This document shows, piece by piece, positions 27,580 to 34,803 of a DNA stretch of 64,000 bases. The translations under genes were made by a program, and so were the position numbers. The notes beneath the pieces were generated by a model. That model did no database searches. It was given only the letters and a program-made list of their open reading frames with translations, and was not told the DNA's origin. This DNA is from Leptolyngbyaceae cyanobacterium JSC-12 (GTDB lineage Bacteria > Cyanobacteriota > Cyanobacteriia > Leptolyngbyales > Leptolyngbyaceae): assembly GCA_000309945.1 (NCBI GenBank), contig CM001633.1, positions 4,661,330 to 4,725,329 on the forward strand, given 5' to 3'. Within the stretch, counting starts at the first letter, position 1; the number at the start of each line of letters is the position of its first letter.

Positions 27580-29283
27580 ATGAAACAACCCCGCACTTCT
27601 GCCGCACCCCCAACGGCTACAACTTCAGTAACGATCATCGGCACCGTGAAAGGTCCGGGTGAAACCGGAAACCAGTATGTGTTCATCACGGCAGACAATC
27701 GTTATGTCAAAATTGGCGAATTTGTTTACTACGAAGTGCAGGAAGTCGGGAAGCCAGTACAAATTTTGGGTAAGATTTCGGGTCGCAAGTTGATTGATCA
27801 TTTGCCTGATCGCATCTTTGCTGATACCGAAATTAGCCCGGATGCGATCGCCTCTCTGATTGGCTTCACTTATACCAATCCAGAGATTTACGAAGTTACG
27901 GTAGATGTGATTGGTTATTTCGATCCTGCCCTTGGGTTCATGAACCCGCGCAAAACCCCAGACCCTGGGGCAAAGGTATTTTTAGCCGACAATGCCATGC
28001 TGAAACGGGTGCTGAACAAAAAGCAACCGGGCGAGATCGGAGCCGCCCATGTAGGAGCCTTGCTATTGCGCGATGCTGGAGCTGTTCCGATCTCGCTGGA
28101 TGTGAAGGAACTGGTGAGTACGCACATGGCGATCCTTGCTGGAACTGGGTCGGGCAAGTCTTACACGGCGGGGGTGTTAGTGGAAGAACTGCTATTACCT
28201 CACAATCGCGCTGCGGTTCTGATTTTTGACCCGCATGGGGAATACAGCACCCTCGCCGAAATGCAGGGACATCCTGCTTTTCAGACTGAGGATGGCTACT
28301 CGCCTACCGTCAAAGTGCTGACTCCAGAGGATATTCGCATTCGGATTTCATCACTGGATTATGCCGATATTCTCACGCTGCTGCCAGAGATGAGCGATCG
28401 CCAGCAATCGATTCTCAACAAAGCCTATGCCCTGGTGCGAAAACATCGGGGAGGTGAGTATCGCTGGGATGTGCATGACCTGATCGCCGCCGTTTATGAA
28501 GCCGATACCCAAACCGATGAAGAAGGAAACGAAAAGGCAGGTTCATCGGCTCCAGCACTGGAGTGGAAACTAGAACGGCTGCAGCGATCGCCCTACTTCC
28601 ACCCGTTTCAGCATCTAGCTCCTAGCGATCTGTTTGAACCAGGGCAGGTCACCGTTCTGCAAATGAACGAAATCAGCCAGGAAGAACAGCAAGTTATCTG
28701 TGCGGCAGTACTGCGGCAGGCAAACAACGCTCGCATGGATAGCCAGAAAGAACGCATTGGTCCCAATGACGAAAACTATTTGCCCTACCCCATCTTCATC
28801 TTGCTAGAAGAAGCTCACCGCTTCGCTCCGGCGCACGAACCTTCTCGTTGCAAAGCCGTGATCCGCACCATCCTCAGTGAAGGACGCAAGTTTGGCTTGG
28901 GTGTGGGGCTAATTACCCAACGTCCTGGCAAACTCGACTCAGATGTGTTGTCTCAATGCATGAGCCAGTTCATCATGCGAATCGTCAACCCCGTCGATCA
29001 GGAAAGCCTCAAGTACGGTGTAGAAGCGGCAGGGCGAGATTTACTGAAAGAACTGCCCGCCCTGACCAAAGGGCAAATTATCATTGCTGGAGCCTGTGTC
29101 AACACCCCTGTTTTGTGCAAAGTCCGCACTCGCTTAACCAGACACGGCGGCGAAACCCTCAACGCTCCTGAACTCTGGCAAAACTACTTCAGTGCTCATC
29201 ATGTGCAAGAACGCAAAATTGAACAAGCTCCCATGGCAGCGAGAACACGATCGCAATCCATCCGCGGCGTTTCTATTGAATAG
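27580..29283 (+). CDS. HerA-like ATP-binding protein (DUF87)
   Basis: A 567-residue FtsK/HerA-superfamily ATPase. An N-terminal beta-barrel HAS-like domain precedes the ATPase core with Walker A GTGSGKS (near residue 190), Walker B FILLEEAHRFAP and the arginine finger region ITQRPGKLD. In many prokaryotes HerA works with the nuclease NurA in DNA end processing or in defence systems. No nurA-like gene is adjacent here. The insertion sequence ends 46 bp upstream of the ATG and has probably separated the gene from its original upstream sequence. Confidence 0.88.
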   Translation: MKQPRTSAAPPTATTSVTIIGTVKGPGETGNQYVFITADNRYVKIGEFVYYEVQEVGKPVQILGKISGRKLIDHLPDRIFADTEISPDAIASLIGFTYTNPEIYEVTVDVIGYFDPALGFMNPRKTPDPGAKVFLADNAMLKRVLNKKQPGEIGAAHVGALLLRDAGAVPISLDVKELVSTHMAILAGTGSGKSYTAGVLVEELLLPHNRAAVLIFDPHGEYSTLAEMQGHPAFQTEDGYSPTVKVLTPEDIRIRISSLDYADILTLLPEMSDRQQSILNKAYALVRKHRGGEYRWDVHDLIAAVYEADTQTDEEGNEKAGSSAPALEWKLERLQRSPYFHPFQHLAPSDLFEPGQVTVLQMNEISQEEQQVICAAVLRQANNARMDSQKERIGPNDENYLPYPIFILLEEAHRFAPAHEPSRCKAVIRTILSEGRKFGLGVGLITQRPGKLDSDVLSQCMSQFIMRIVNPVDQESLKYGVEAAGRDLLKELPALTKGQIIIAGACVNTPVLCKVRTRLTRHGGETLNAPELWQNYFSAHHVQERKIEQAPMAARTRSQSIRGVSIE

Positions 29284-29298
29284 TTAGCAAAGAGATTC

Positions 29299-29499
29299 CT
29301 ACGAATTCTCAACGAGTTGTGTTTCTTTACTCAGCAATCTCCGTAGGTCTTGACGGGCTAATTTGGCATACGTTTTCACAGTTTCGTAAGGCATTTGCAA
29401 GTCTTCAGCGAAAACTGGTTGGCGGAAGAAAGGAGAGGGGCAGTGTTGGTGTAGGGGGATGAGACCGCTCAAGGAGTTGGGTGTAGGTGGTGTTAGCTG
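29299..29499 (-). pseudogene. Open remnant of an unidentified gene
   Basis: A 66-residue open frame with no ATG, bounded upstream by a stop at 29500-29502. It contains the segment AEDLQMPYETVKTYAKLARQ followed by DLRRLLSKE, which has a natural amino acid composition and looks like the helical C-terminal end of a real protein. I do not recognise the family. It lies between the HerA-like and hydrolase genes and overlaps the presumed promoter of the latter. Confidence 0.45.
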
Positions 29500-29529
29500 C
29501 TATGATTGCGTGGCAAACTAGGGCATCGT

Positions 29530-30756
29530 ATGTACGCACGAATTGCAAGAATTTGGCAAAGCCCAAACAGGTGGATTCTTCTCCTAGCCGCGACCATTAC
29601 TGTTGGTATGATTGGTGCGGCTGTTACTTTCCTTGTCAAGTATCACCGAGCAGCCACTCCGCAAATTCCATCGGCGTTCTATACGCCACCCCAACCACTT
29701 CCACCGGGTCAGCTAGGAAGCATTATTCGTAAAGAAACGCTGCCTAGCAACCTACCTGAAGGGGCACAAGCTTGGCGAGTGATGTATCGATCAACTGGTC
29801 TTGAAGGAAACCCCATTGCGGTGACTGGCACCATTGTTGCCCCAAATGGAACGAGTGTTAAGCCCAGAAACATCATTGCCTGGGCACACGGTACAACTGG
29901 CATTCGACCAGAATGCGGTGTTAGTCACACTTCAGACCCTTACCAACAAACCCCAGTAATTGAACGAATGCTCGCTCAAGGATTTGTTATCACCATTACG
30001 GATTATCCAGGATTAGGAACTCCTGGTGTTCATCCCTATATGGTTGGGCAAGTCGCAGCGCATAGTGTGCTGGATTCGGTACGGGCATCTCGCCAAATTG
30101 TTGAGGTGAGCGCGGGGGATAAATTTGTGGTGTGGGGAGCGTCCCAAGGAGGCAATAGCGCCCTTTGGACTGCTCAACTAGCTGAAGCATATGCGCCTGA
30201 GCTAAAGCTGTTAGGTGTAGCTGCATCTGCTCCAGCGACTAATCTACGCAAGATTGCAGAGTTTAATTTGGACAAGCAAGCAGGGGGAATTTTCTTGGGA
30301 TATGTCTTTGCAGCATGGGCTGCGGTTTATCCAGGGGCTGATCTGAATGCGATTATCAAACCGGATGAGCGCGCCAATTTCGATCGAATGATCAAACCGT
30401 GCTTTACAGCCCCAGCAGGATTCCTTCCCATCATCAAGACCTTACGGACACCCGCGCAATACCTGAGTGTGGATATTCTCAAGACCGAACCCTGGAATAC
30501 CCTGTTCGAGAAAAATACCCCCAGCGGTCGGATAGAAGTTCCTATTGTGATTGCTCATGGTACCGACGATGAGCTCATTCCTGTGGAGTTAAGCGAAGCC
30601 GAGGCTGCCCGTCGTTGCAAGGCTGGCGAGGATGTACAGTTTGCTCGTTATCCGGGTTCAACGCATGATGCTCGCGAAGACACTGCGGTATATATTCTCG
30701 GCTGGGTGGTAGATCGTTTTGCCGGACGACCTACACCTTCAAACTGCCCGAACTAA
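29530..30756 (+). CDS. Membrane-anchored secretory-lipase-like alpha/beta hydrolase (cassette-associated)
   Basis: A 408-residue protein with an N-terminal membrane anchor (about 16-38) followed by an alpha/beta-hydrolase domain related to the secretory lipase family. The nucleophile Ser lies in WGASQGGN, the acid in AHGTDDELIP and the catalytic His in STHDAR. ATG 29530 is preferred over the TTG at 29506. The stop codon is 8 bp before an attC-like site at 30765, so the gene is placed as an integron gene cassette would be. No convincing attC-like site was found upstream of it. Confidence 0.85.
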   Translation: MYARIARIWQSPNRWILLLAATITVGMIGAAVTFLVKYHRAATPQIPSAFYTPPQPLPPGQLGSIIRKETLPSNLPEGAQAWRVMYRSTGLEGNPIAVTGTIVAPNGTSVKPRNIIAWAHGTTGIRPECGVSHTSDPYQQTPVIERMLAQGFVITITDYPGLGTPGVHPYMVGQVAAHSVLDSVRASRQIVEVSAGDKFVVWGASQGGNSALWTAQLAEAYAPELKLLGVAASAPATNLRKIAEFNLDKQAGGIFLGYVFAAWAAVYPGADLNAIIKPDERANFDRMIKPCFTAPAGFLPIIKTLRTPAQYLSVDILKTEPWNTLFEKNTPSGRIEVPIVIAHGTDDELIPVELSEAEAARRCKAGEDVQFARYPGSTHDAREDTAVYILGWVVDRFAGRPTPSNCPN

Positions 30757-30764
30757 TTGGTATG

Positions 30765-30855
30765 GCAGCTAACAACCGCAATGCACCGGAACGACTCGAT
30801 ACGGTCGGTTAGCAGCAAAGCCTATCGCGTCCGGTGATTGCGACCGTTGGGCTGC
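30765..30855 (+). repeat. attC-like site 1
   Basis: A 91-bp imperfect palindrome that follows the hydrolase gene. The outer arms are GCAGC (30765-30769) and GCTGC (30851-30855). The inner arms are CGCAATGCACCGGA (from 30777) and TCCGGTGATTGCG (30830-30842), which pair with a single extra G on the 5' arm. The 3' core GTTGGGC (30846-30852) matches the consensus GTTRRRY. The 5' core GCTAAC is less typical of RYYYAAC. Size, cores and the extrahelical base are hallmarks of integron attC sites. Confidence 0.75.
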
Positions 30856-31068
30856 TTTGTGTTATCCGTAAAGACAGTAACCGAAAGACTGTCTGTTGGG
30901 TGCTGGATGTTCAGTTGGTCATATAGATTGGGGGCGTTGCTGAATCTGTCTATGAAGCGATTTCTGGAAGCCTTAGTACTCCGTCTAGAATCCAGCGAAA
31001 TCATAGTGCCATTCAGCAACGCCAATTGGGTTCTATAAGTTAAGACAGTCGATGAACTAACTAAGGCA
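30847..31068. other. 5' part of the second cassette
   Basis: Noncoding leader between the predicted recombination point at 30846/30847 and the GIY-YIG gene. It contains the MITE-like element at 30932-31024. Short open frames here on both strands look like chance frames. Confidence 0.5.
30932..31024. mobile_element. MITE-like element, 93 bp
   Basis: The ends are inverted repeats: GGCGTTGCTGAAT at 30933-30945 and ATTCAGCAACGCC at 31011-31023, a perfect 13-bp match. The direct repeat ATTGG (30927-30931 and 31025-31029) is a likely 5-bp target duplication. The interior is partly palindromic and has no gene. The GGCGTTGCTGAAT end resembles those of cyanobacterial IS5-type elements, from which it may derive. 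Confidence 0.65.
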
Positions 31069-32004
31069 GTGCTGCAAGAATTCGGTACGTTACCAAACCT
31101 GAAATTATCGGAGAGGCAAAGATTGCCTGAGTGTTCTGCAATTTACTTTGCGATCGCTCATGATCAAGTTCTTTATGTTGGGTTAGCAACAAATCTACGA
31201 AGTCGTTGGCAAAACCATCATCGTTTGCCACAGCTTGAGGCCGTCAATCAACGATGCGAAGTCAAGTTATTTTGGCTTGGTTGCGCTCAAAATCAGCTTA
31301 ATGAGCTTGAGCGGCAGTACATTGAGTATTACTGTCCGACCTTAAACCAAACAAAAGTACCAGAGCGACAGATAGTTCCTAGCTTTCAGATGCTCACGCT
31401 GTCGCTGAAGAAATTGAACGAACGAGTACTTGGTTTTGGGGTATGTCCAGCCAATGACAAACACCTGAAAACACTGATCCTGAGTTACTTGGCTGATTAC
31501 AGAGAGACACGACTTGCAACAACCACTCTTCGTAAGACCTTACAGGCGATTACAAGAAAGCCAGATAGTTTATTTAGATGGACAGAGGATGTTCGACTCA
31601 GAGATGGTGCTCATTGGCGGACAAGATGTAACGGCATCGAGATTCAGCTAATTCCCTGGTTTGGAGAACGCATTATGCACAATCCCAGTATGTATGAAGT
31701 TATGGCAGAGAAACGCTTTGGTGCATGGACTTCAATTCCTATGCCTGAGTACGAAGCTATGCGACAAGAAGTAAAAGCTATGTCCTTTGTAGAGAGGCTA
31801 GAGATGGCTCGTGACTCTGAGATTGGTCGAAAGCTATTTCCCTTGGAGTGTGACGCACAATTCCGTACTGTCAGTGGAGTTGAAATCCTTTGTTTAACTG
31901 ACCATCAGCTACAAACTTTGCTCTCAAAATACCCACATTTACAAAAGCAGTATCCTACAGTACGTGCTATCGATAGTGACCCAGTACCAATGCTGGGGTT
32001 CTAA
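31069..32004 (+). CDS. GIY-YIG nuclease-domain protein (gene cassette)
   Basis: A 311-residue protein. Residues about 23-95 form a GIY-YIG nuclease domain: the AIYF and YVGLATNL segments hold the two tyrosines, Arg follows in LRSRW, Glu lies in ELERQYIEYY and Asn in PTLNQT. The remaining 200 residues form a helical domain of unknown function. The start is GTG 31069; no upstream ATG is in frame. The gene lies between two attC-like sites, with the stop codon 23 bp before the second one. Similar proteins are uncharacterised; DNA cleavage is inferred. Confidence 0.75.
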   Translation: MLQEFGTLPNLKLSERQRLPECSAIYFAIAHDQVLYVGLATNLRSRWQNHHRLPQLEAVNQRCEVKLFWLGCAQNQLNELERQYIEYYCPTLNQTKVPERQIVPSFQMLTLSLKKLNERVLGFGVCPANDKHLKTLILSYLADYRETRLATTTLRKTLQAITRKPDSLFRWTEDVRLRDGAHWRTRCNGIEIQLIPWFGERIMHNPSMYEVMAEKRFGAWTSIPMPEYEAMRQEVKAMSFVERLEMARDSEIGRKLFPLECDAQFRTVSGVEILCLTDHQLQTLLSKYPHLQKQYPTVRAIDSDPVPMLGF

Positions 32005-32026
32005 TCCAATACTCTTGCTAGTTGCA

Positions 32027-32118
32027 GCAGCCCAACACGTCATGGCAGCGGACGGACGGAAACTGCTTGTGGGGTCGCTGGGTCTGTCTGCCGCCGCTGC
32101 ATTTTGCCGTTGGGCTGC
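32027..32118 (+). repeat. attC-like site 2
   Basis: A 92-bp imperfect palindrome after the GIY-YIG gene. The 5' core GCCCAAC (32030-32036) fits RYYYAAC and the 3' core GTTGGGC (32109-32115) fits GTTRRRY. The outer arms are GCAGC and GCTGC. Inner arms ATGGCAGCGG (from 32042) and CCGCTGCAT (32094-32102) pair except for one extra G on the 5' arm. This is the most canonical of the three sites. Confidence 0.82.
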
Positions 32119-32389
32119 TTTATATCCCGGTGAGGGCAGTACGTTAGGGCTATCTGCGAGTATCAAAAGTTGCTTCGCCTCGATATCTGGACACCTTTTT
32201 AGAACCCAGTTAGATTGGTGAATAATTTTATACTCGTCTTCTGCGTAGGAAAACCATCTTGACTGAGAATCAGCAATTCTCAGTATGAGAACAGTTCTCA
32301 TTTTTCCCTCAATATTGGATGCTGAAAAGCTGATTCTCTCGTTGAACCTAATGTCTTTAGAACGCTTAAATCCGTACAAAAGTACCAAA
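32119..32389. other. Leader of the third cassette
   Basis: About 270 bp without a convincing gene. It holds the cluster of inverted repeats at 32262-32402 that precedes the small gene. Confidence 0.5.
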
Positions 32390-32402
32390 ATGAGAATTGC
32401 TG
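32262..32402 (+). promoter_or_regulatory. Cluster of competing GAGAA-containing inverted repeats
   Basis: Two dyads lie back to back: ACTGAGAAT/ATTCTCAGT (32262-32284, 5-nt loop) and ATGAGAAC/GTTCTCAT (32285-32301, 1-nt centre), the second followed by a T run like a terminator. Segments of the first can also pair perfectly at long range: GAGAATCAGC (32265-32274) with GCTGATTCTC (32329-32338), and CAGCAATTCTC (32271-32281) with GAGAATTGCTG (32392-32402), which overlaps an ATG at 32390. These pairings exclude each other, as in an attenuator or multi-site operator. The function is inferred. Confidence 0.55.
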
Positions 32403-32680
32403 TAAATAAATCCGAGCCTTAACCTCCAGAACTGCCAGAATATAAAGTTACCTCTCTTAGAGGTACTTTGCGAAACTTGCATTTAGATGATGATTGGATT
32501 GAGATAAGTATCGACGGCGAATCCCAAAAAATCTATGGTGCTGGAGAAGAAATTGATGATCGAATCGGACCTATGGTAAATCGCCGTGTTGTTGCAGAGG
32601 TTTTTGAAAGATCTGACAAATCGATTGAGAAAAAAAGATACTCCTTGCGTGATTTGCAACTAGAAGAAGACTTGTTGTAG
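32390..32680 (+). CDS. Small unknown cassette protein, possibly interrupted by a stop codon
   Basis: An acidic small protein whose certain part runs from about 32423 to 32680 (segments RNLHLDDDWIEI and IGPMVNRRVV). I do not recognise it. There is no ATG in that part. In the same frame an ATG at 32390 begins MRIAVNKSEP but meets TAA at 32420-32422, after which the frame continues open. Either one nonsense mutation split the gene, or a 10-codon leader peptide precedes a gene starting at CTG 32432 or TTG 32468 (70 residues). The stop codon is 5 bp before an attC-like site. Confidence 0.55.
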
Positions 32681-32685
32681 AGCTA

Positions 32686-32775
32686 GCAGCCCAACACTGC
32701 GTTGGTGCGGACGGCACAAAGGTTATCGGTGAGAATTCAAGCTGGTCTGCCGCTGCACAACTTCACCGGTAGGAG
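32686..32775 (+). repeat. attC-like site 3, with a broken 3' core
   Basis: It starts with GCAGCCCAAC (32686-32695), identical to site 2. The inner arms GTTGGTGCGGACGG (from 32701) and the segment CTGCCGCTGCACAAC (32747-32761) pair imperfectly, again with an extra G on the 5' arm. Where GTTGGGC is expected the sequence reads GGTAGGA, so the 3' core is missing. The sequence beyond about 32768 is low-complexity G-rich filler. The array probably ends here. Confidence 0.6.
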
Positions 32776-32942
32776 GATAGGGAGATGGGGCGGTGGAGAA
32801 TTCCCAGTTCAGGATGCTTAAAGGGGGTGTTTCGCAGATTGATGTGTTTGTAGGCAGAGATTGGGGTCAGGTAGTGAACTATACGACAACGGGTTGAGAG
32901 AGGGGAGTAGCTGACACTGTTTACTTCCACCAACAATTAAAA

Positions 32943-33014
32943 AGCCGATGGCGGGATTTGAACCCGCGACCGCTCGATTACGAATCGAGTGCTCTACCAC
33001 TGAGCCACATCGGC
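32943..33014 (-). tRNA. tRNA-Thr (anticodon CGU)
   Basis: A 72-nt cloverleaf on the minus strand: acceptor GCCGATG pairs with CATCGGC, D arm with GCTC/GAGC, anticodon stem CTCGA/TCGAG with loop TTCGTAA, and a T arm GCGGG/CCCGC around TTCAAAT. Anticodon CGT reads ACG (threonine). The CCA end is not encoded. It lies downstream of the cassette array and ahead of the divergently transcribed cysH. Confidence 0.95.
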
Positions 33015-33186
33015 GTCTACTAATCTCACACCAGTATACTAAACAGAGGGATGGATGGATTGGAACTTACTGGGATTCTTGAGAGCTGCGATATTTGACC
33101 TTGAGAAGCAGGGGCGGTTGAACGATCGCGTTGCTTGATAGAATGTGTAGCGCGATCAAACACGTATTCTTCAGAGAGAGTAGATT

Positions 33187-33930
33187 ATGGCGCAACTCGC
33201 CGAGCAGCCTATTGCCGAGCAAATTTCCAGCCTGGAAGTTGAACTGACGCACCAAAGCCCGCAAAAGATTTTAGACCGAGCATTGAGTTTGTTTGACAAT
33301 ATTGCGATTTCATTCAGTGGGGCTGAGGATGTCGTGTTAATTGATATGGCGCACAGGCTCAATAAGCCCTTCAAAGTTTTTAGCCTGGATACTGGACGAT
33401 TGCATCCCGAAACCTATCAATTTATTGATCGTGTTCGGAAACATTACAGCATCGAGATCGATGTGATGTATCCAGATGCAACTCAGGTAGAAGCACTGGT
33501 GCGGGAAAAGGGACTGTTCAGCTTTTATGAAGACGGGCATAAAGAATGCTGTGAGATCCGCAAAGTGGTACCGTTACGCCGTAAACTTGCGACTCTAGAT
33601 GCATGGGTTACCGGGCAGCGACAAGATCAGAACCCAGCAACCCGTGGTAAAGTTCCGATTGTGCAAGTAGATACTGCCTTTTCAGTCGAGGGCAAATCGT
33701 TAGTAAAATTTAATCCACTGTCGTATTGGACGTCTTCTGATGTCTGGATGTACATCCGTTCCTACGAGGTTCCCTACAACTCATTGCATGAGCGCGGCTT
33801 CATCAGCATCGGTTGCGAACCCTGTACTCGCCCAGTTTTACCGAATCAGCATGAGCGAGAAGGGCGCTGGTGGTGGGAAGATGCCACAAAGAAGGAGTGC
33901 GGACTGCACAGTATTAATCAAAATCAGTAA
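33187..33930 (+). CDS. cysH: Adenylyl-sulfate (APS-type) reductase, CysH family
   Basis: A 247-residue assimilatory reductase that converts activated sulfate to sulfite. The pairs Cys121-Cys122 (ECCEIRK) and Cys210-Cys213 (GCEPC) are the ligands of a [4Fe-4S] cluster, and Cys238 in KECGLH is the catalytic cysteine. The cluster motifs point to APS rather than PAPS as substrate. A P-loop-like SFSGAED segment is at 42-48. The GT2 gene begins 6 bp downstream and is probably co-transcribed. Confidence 0.93.
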   Translation: MAQLAEQPIAEQISSLEVELTHQSPQKILDRALSLFDNIAISFSGAEDVVLIDMAHRLNKPFKVFSLDTGRLHPETYQFIDRVRKHYSIEIDVMYPDATQVEALVREKGLFSFYEDGHKECCEIRKVVPLRRKLATLDAWVTGQRQDQNPATRGKVPIVQVDTAFSVEGKSLVKFNPLSYWTSSDVWMYIRSYEVPYNSLHERGFISIGCEPCTRPVLPNQHEREGRWWWEDATKKECGLHSINQNQ

Positions 33931-33936
33931 CGGGTC

Positions 33937-34803
33937 GTGATCTATTTGATCACCATCAATTACTATTCTGCTGAACTGGTTAAACGCCTGTTGCTGTCTG
34001 TTCAGCAGAGCTACATGGATGATTACCAGTTTCTGGTTGTCAATAATTCTCCTGAGGATTGCCAGATTCACACCTTAGCAGCCAGGAACGTTCATATCCT
34101 GGAGGCAGGCAGCAATTTGGGCTTTGGTAAGGGGTGCAATTTAGGGTTGCAGTGGGTATACGAGCGGGATAAAGCAGCGATCGCCTGGTTAATTAATCCA
34201 GATGCAATTTTGCCGCCCAATTCCCTCAAAACTGCTAGACAGTTTTGTATGACCCATCCCCAACTATCTATCATCGGTACGGTAGTGCGTGAACCAGATG
34301 GCACAGTTTGGTTTGCAGGAGGCGAGTTTAATTCTGGCAATGGCAGAATCATTGCCTCTACAGTTCTACCCGACCTCCATAAAGATTACGTAGAAATAGC
34401 CTGGGTCACGGGGTGCAGCATGATAATTAATTTGCAACAGTTTGCAGCCTGCCCCAAATTCGATCCTGCTTACTTTCTTTATTACGAAGACTTCGATTTT
34501 TGCCAACGCTACGCTCGACAGGGACATATCATCGTCGTCACTGATCACATTCAAGTAATTCACCAGCCTTCATCGATTACAGGTCGCAATCAATCACTTA
34601 AACGACAGCAAAGTACTTATAGCTACTTACTGGCACTGACCAGGCATACCTCTTCGCCTGTTGTGCTCTATCGACTGGGACGGATTTTGTTTTATGCGGT
34701 TCGGGTGAGTATTGTGGCACCAGAAACGGCGATCGCTATAATCAAGGGTGTTCTCAACTACGTGGTGCGAGTCAATCACCTTGACCACTCCAATTGCGAT
34801 TAA
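33937..34803 (+). CDS. Family 2 glycosyltransferase (rhamnosyltransferase-like)
   Basis: A 288-residue GT-A-fold enzyme. The N terminus IYLITINYYSAE is a nucleotide-sugar-binding strand; the metal-binding segment is LINPDAILPP, and the GCSMIINLQQF and FDFCQRYARQG segments are typical of the rhamnosyltransferase group. It starts with GTG 33937. The end overlaps the beginning of the next open frame, and both probably act in polysaccharide synthesis. Confidence 0.88.
   Translation: MIYLITINYYSAELVKRLLLSVQQSYMDDYQFLVVNNSPEDCQIHTLAARNVHILEAGSNLGFGKGCNLGLQWVYERDKAAIAWLINPDAILPPNSLKTARQFCMTHPQLSIIGTVVREPDGTVWFAGGEFNSGNGRIIASTVLPDLHKDYVEIAWVTGCSMIINLQQFAACPKFDPAYFLYYEDFDFCQRYARQGHIIVVTDHIQVIHQPSSITGRNQSLKRQQSTYSYLLALTRHTSSPVVLYRLGRILFYAVRVSIVAPETAIAIIKGVLNYVVRVNHLDHSNCD

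Noticed and set aside
29476-29500. A fourth attC-like site upstream of the hydrolase gene, suggested by GTTGGGT and GTTAGCTGC
   Set aside because: No matching RYYYAAC arm or pairing partner could be found upstream at 50-150 bp; isolated core matches are expected by chance.
30838-31038. Short open frames on both strands at the start of the second cassette
   Set aside because: They run through the attC-like site and the MITE and have no recognisable protein features.
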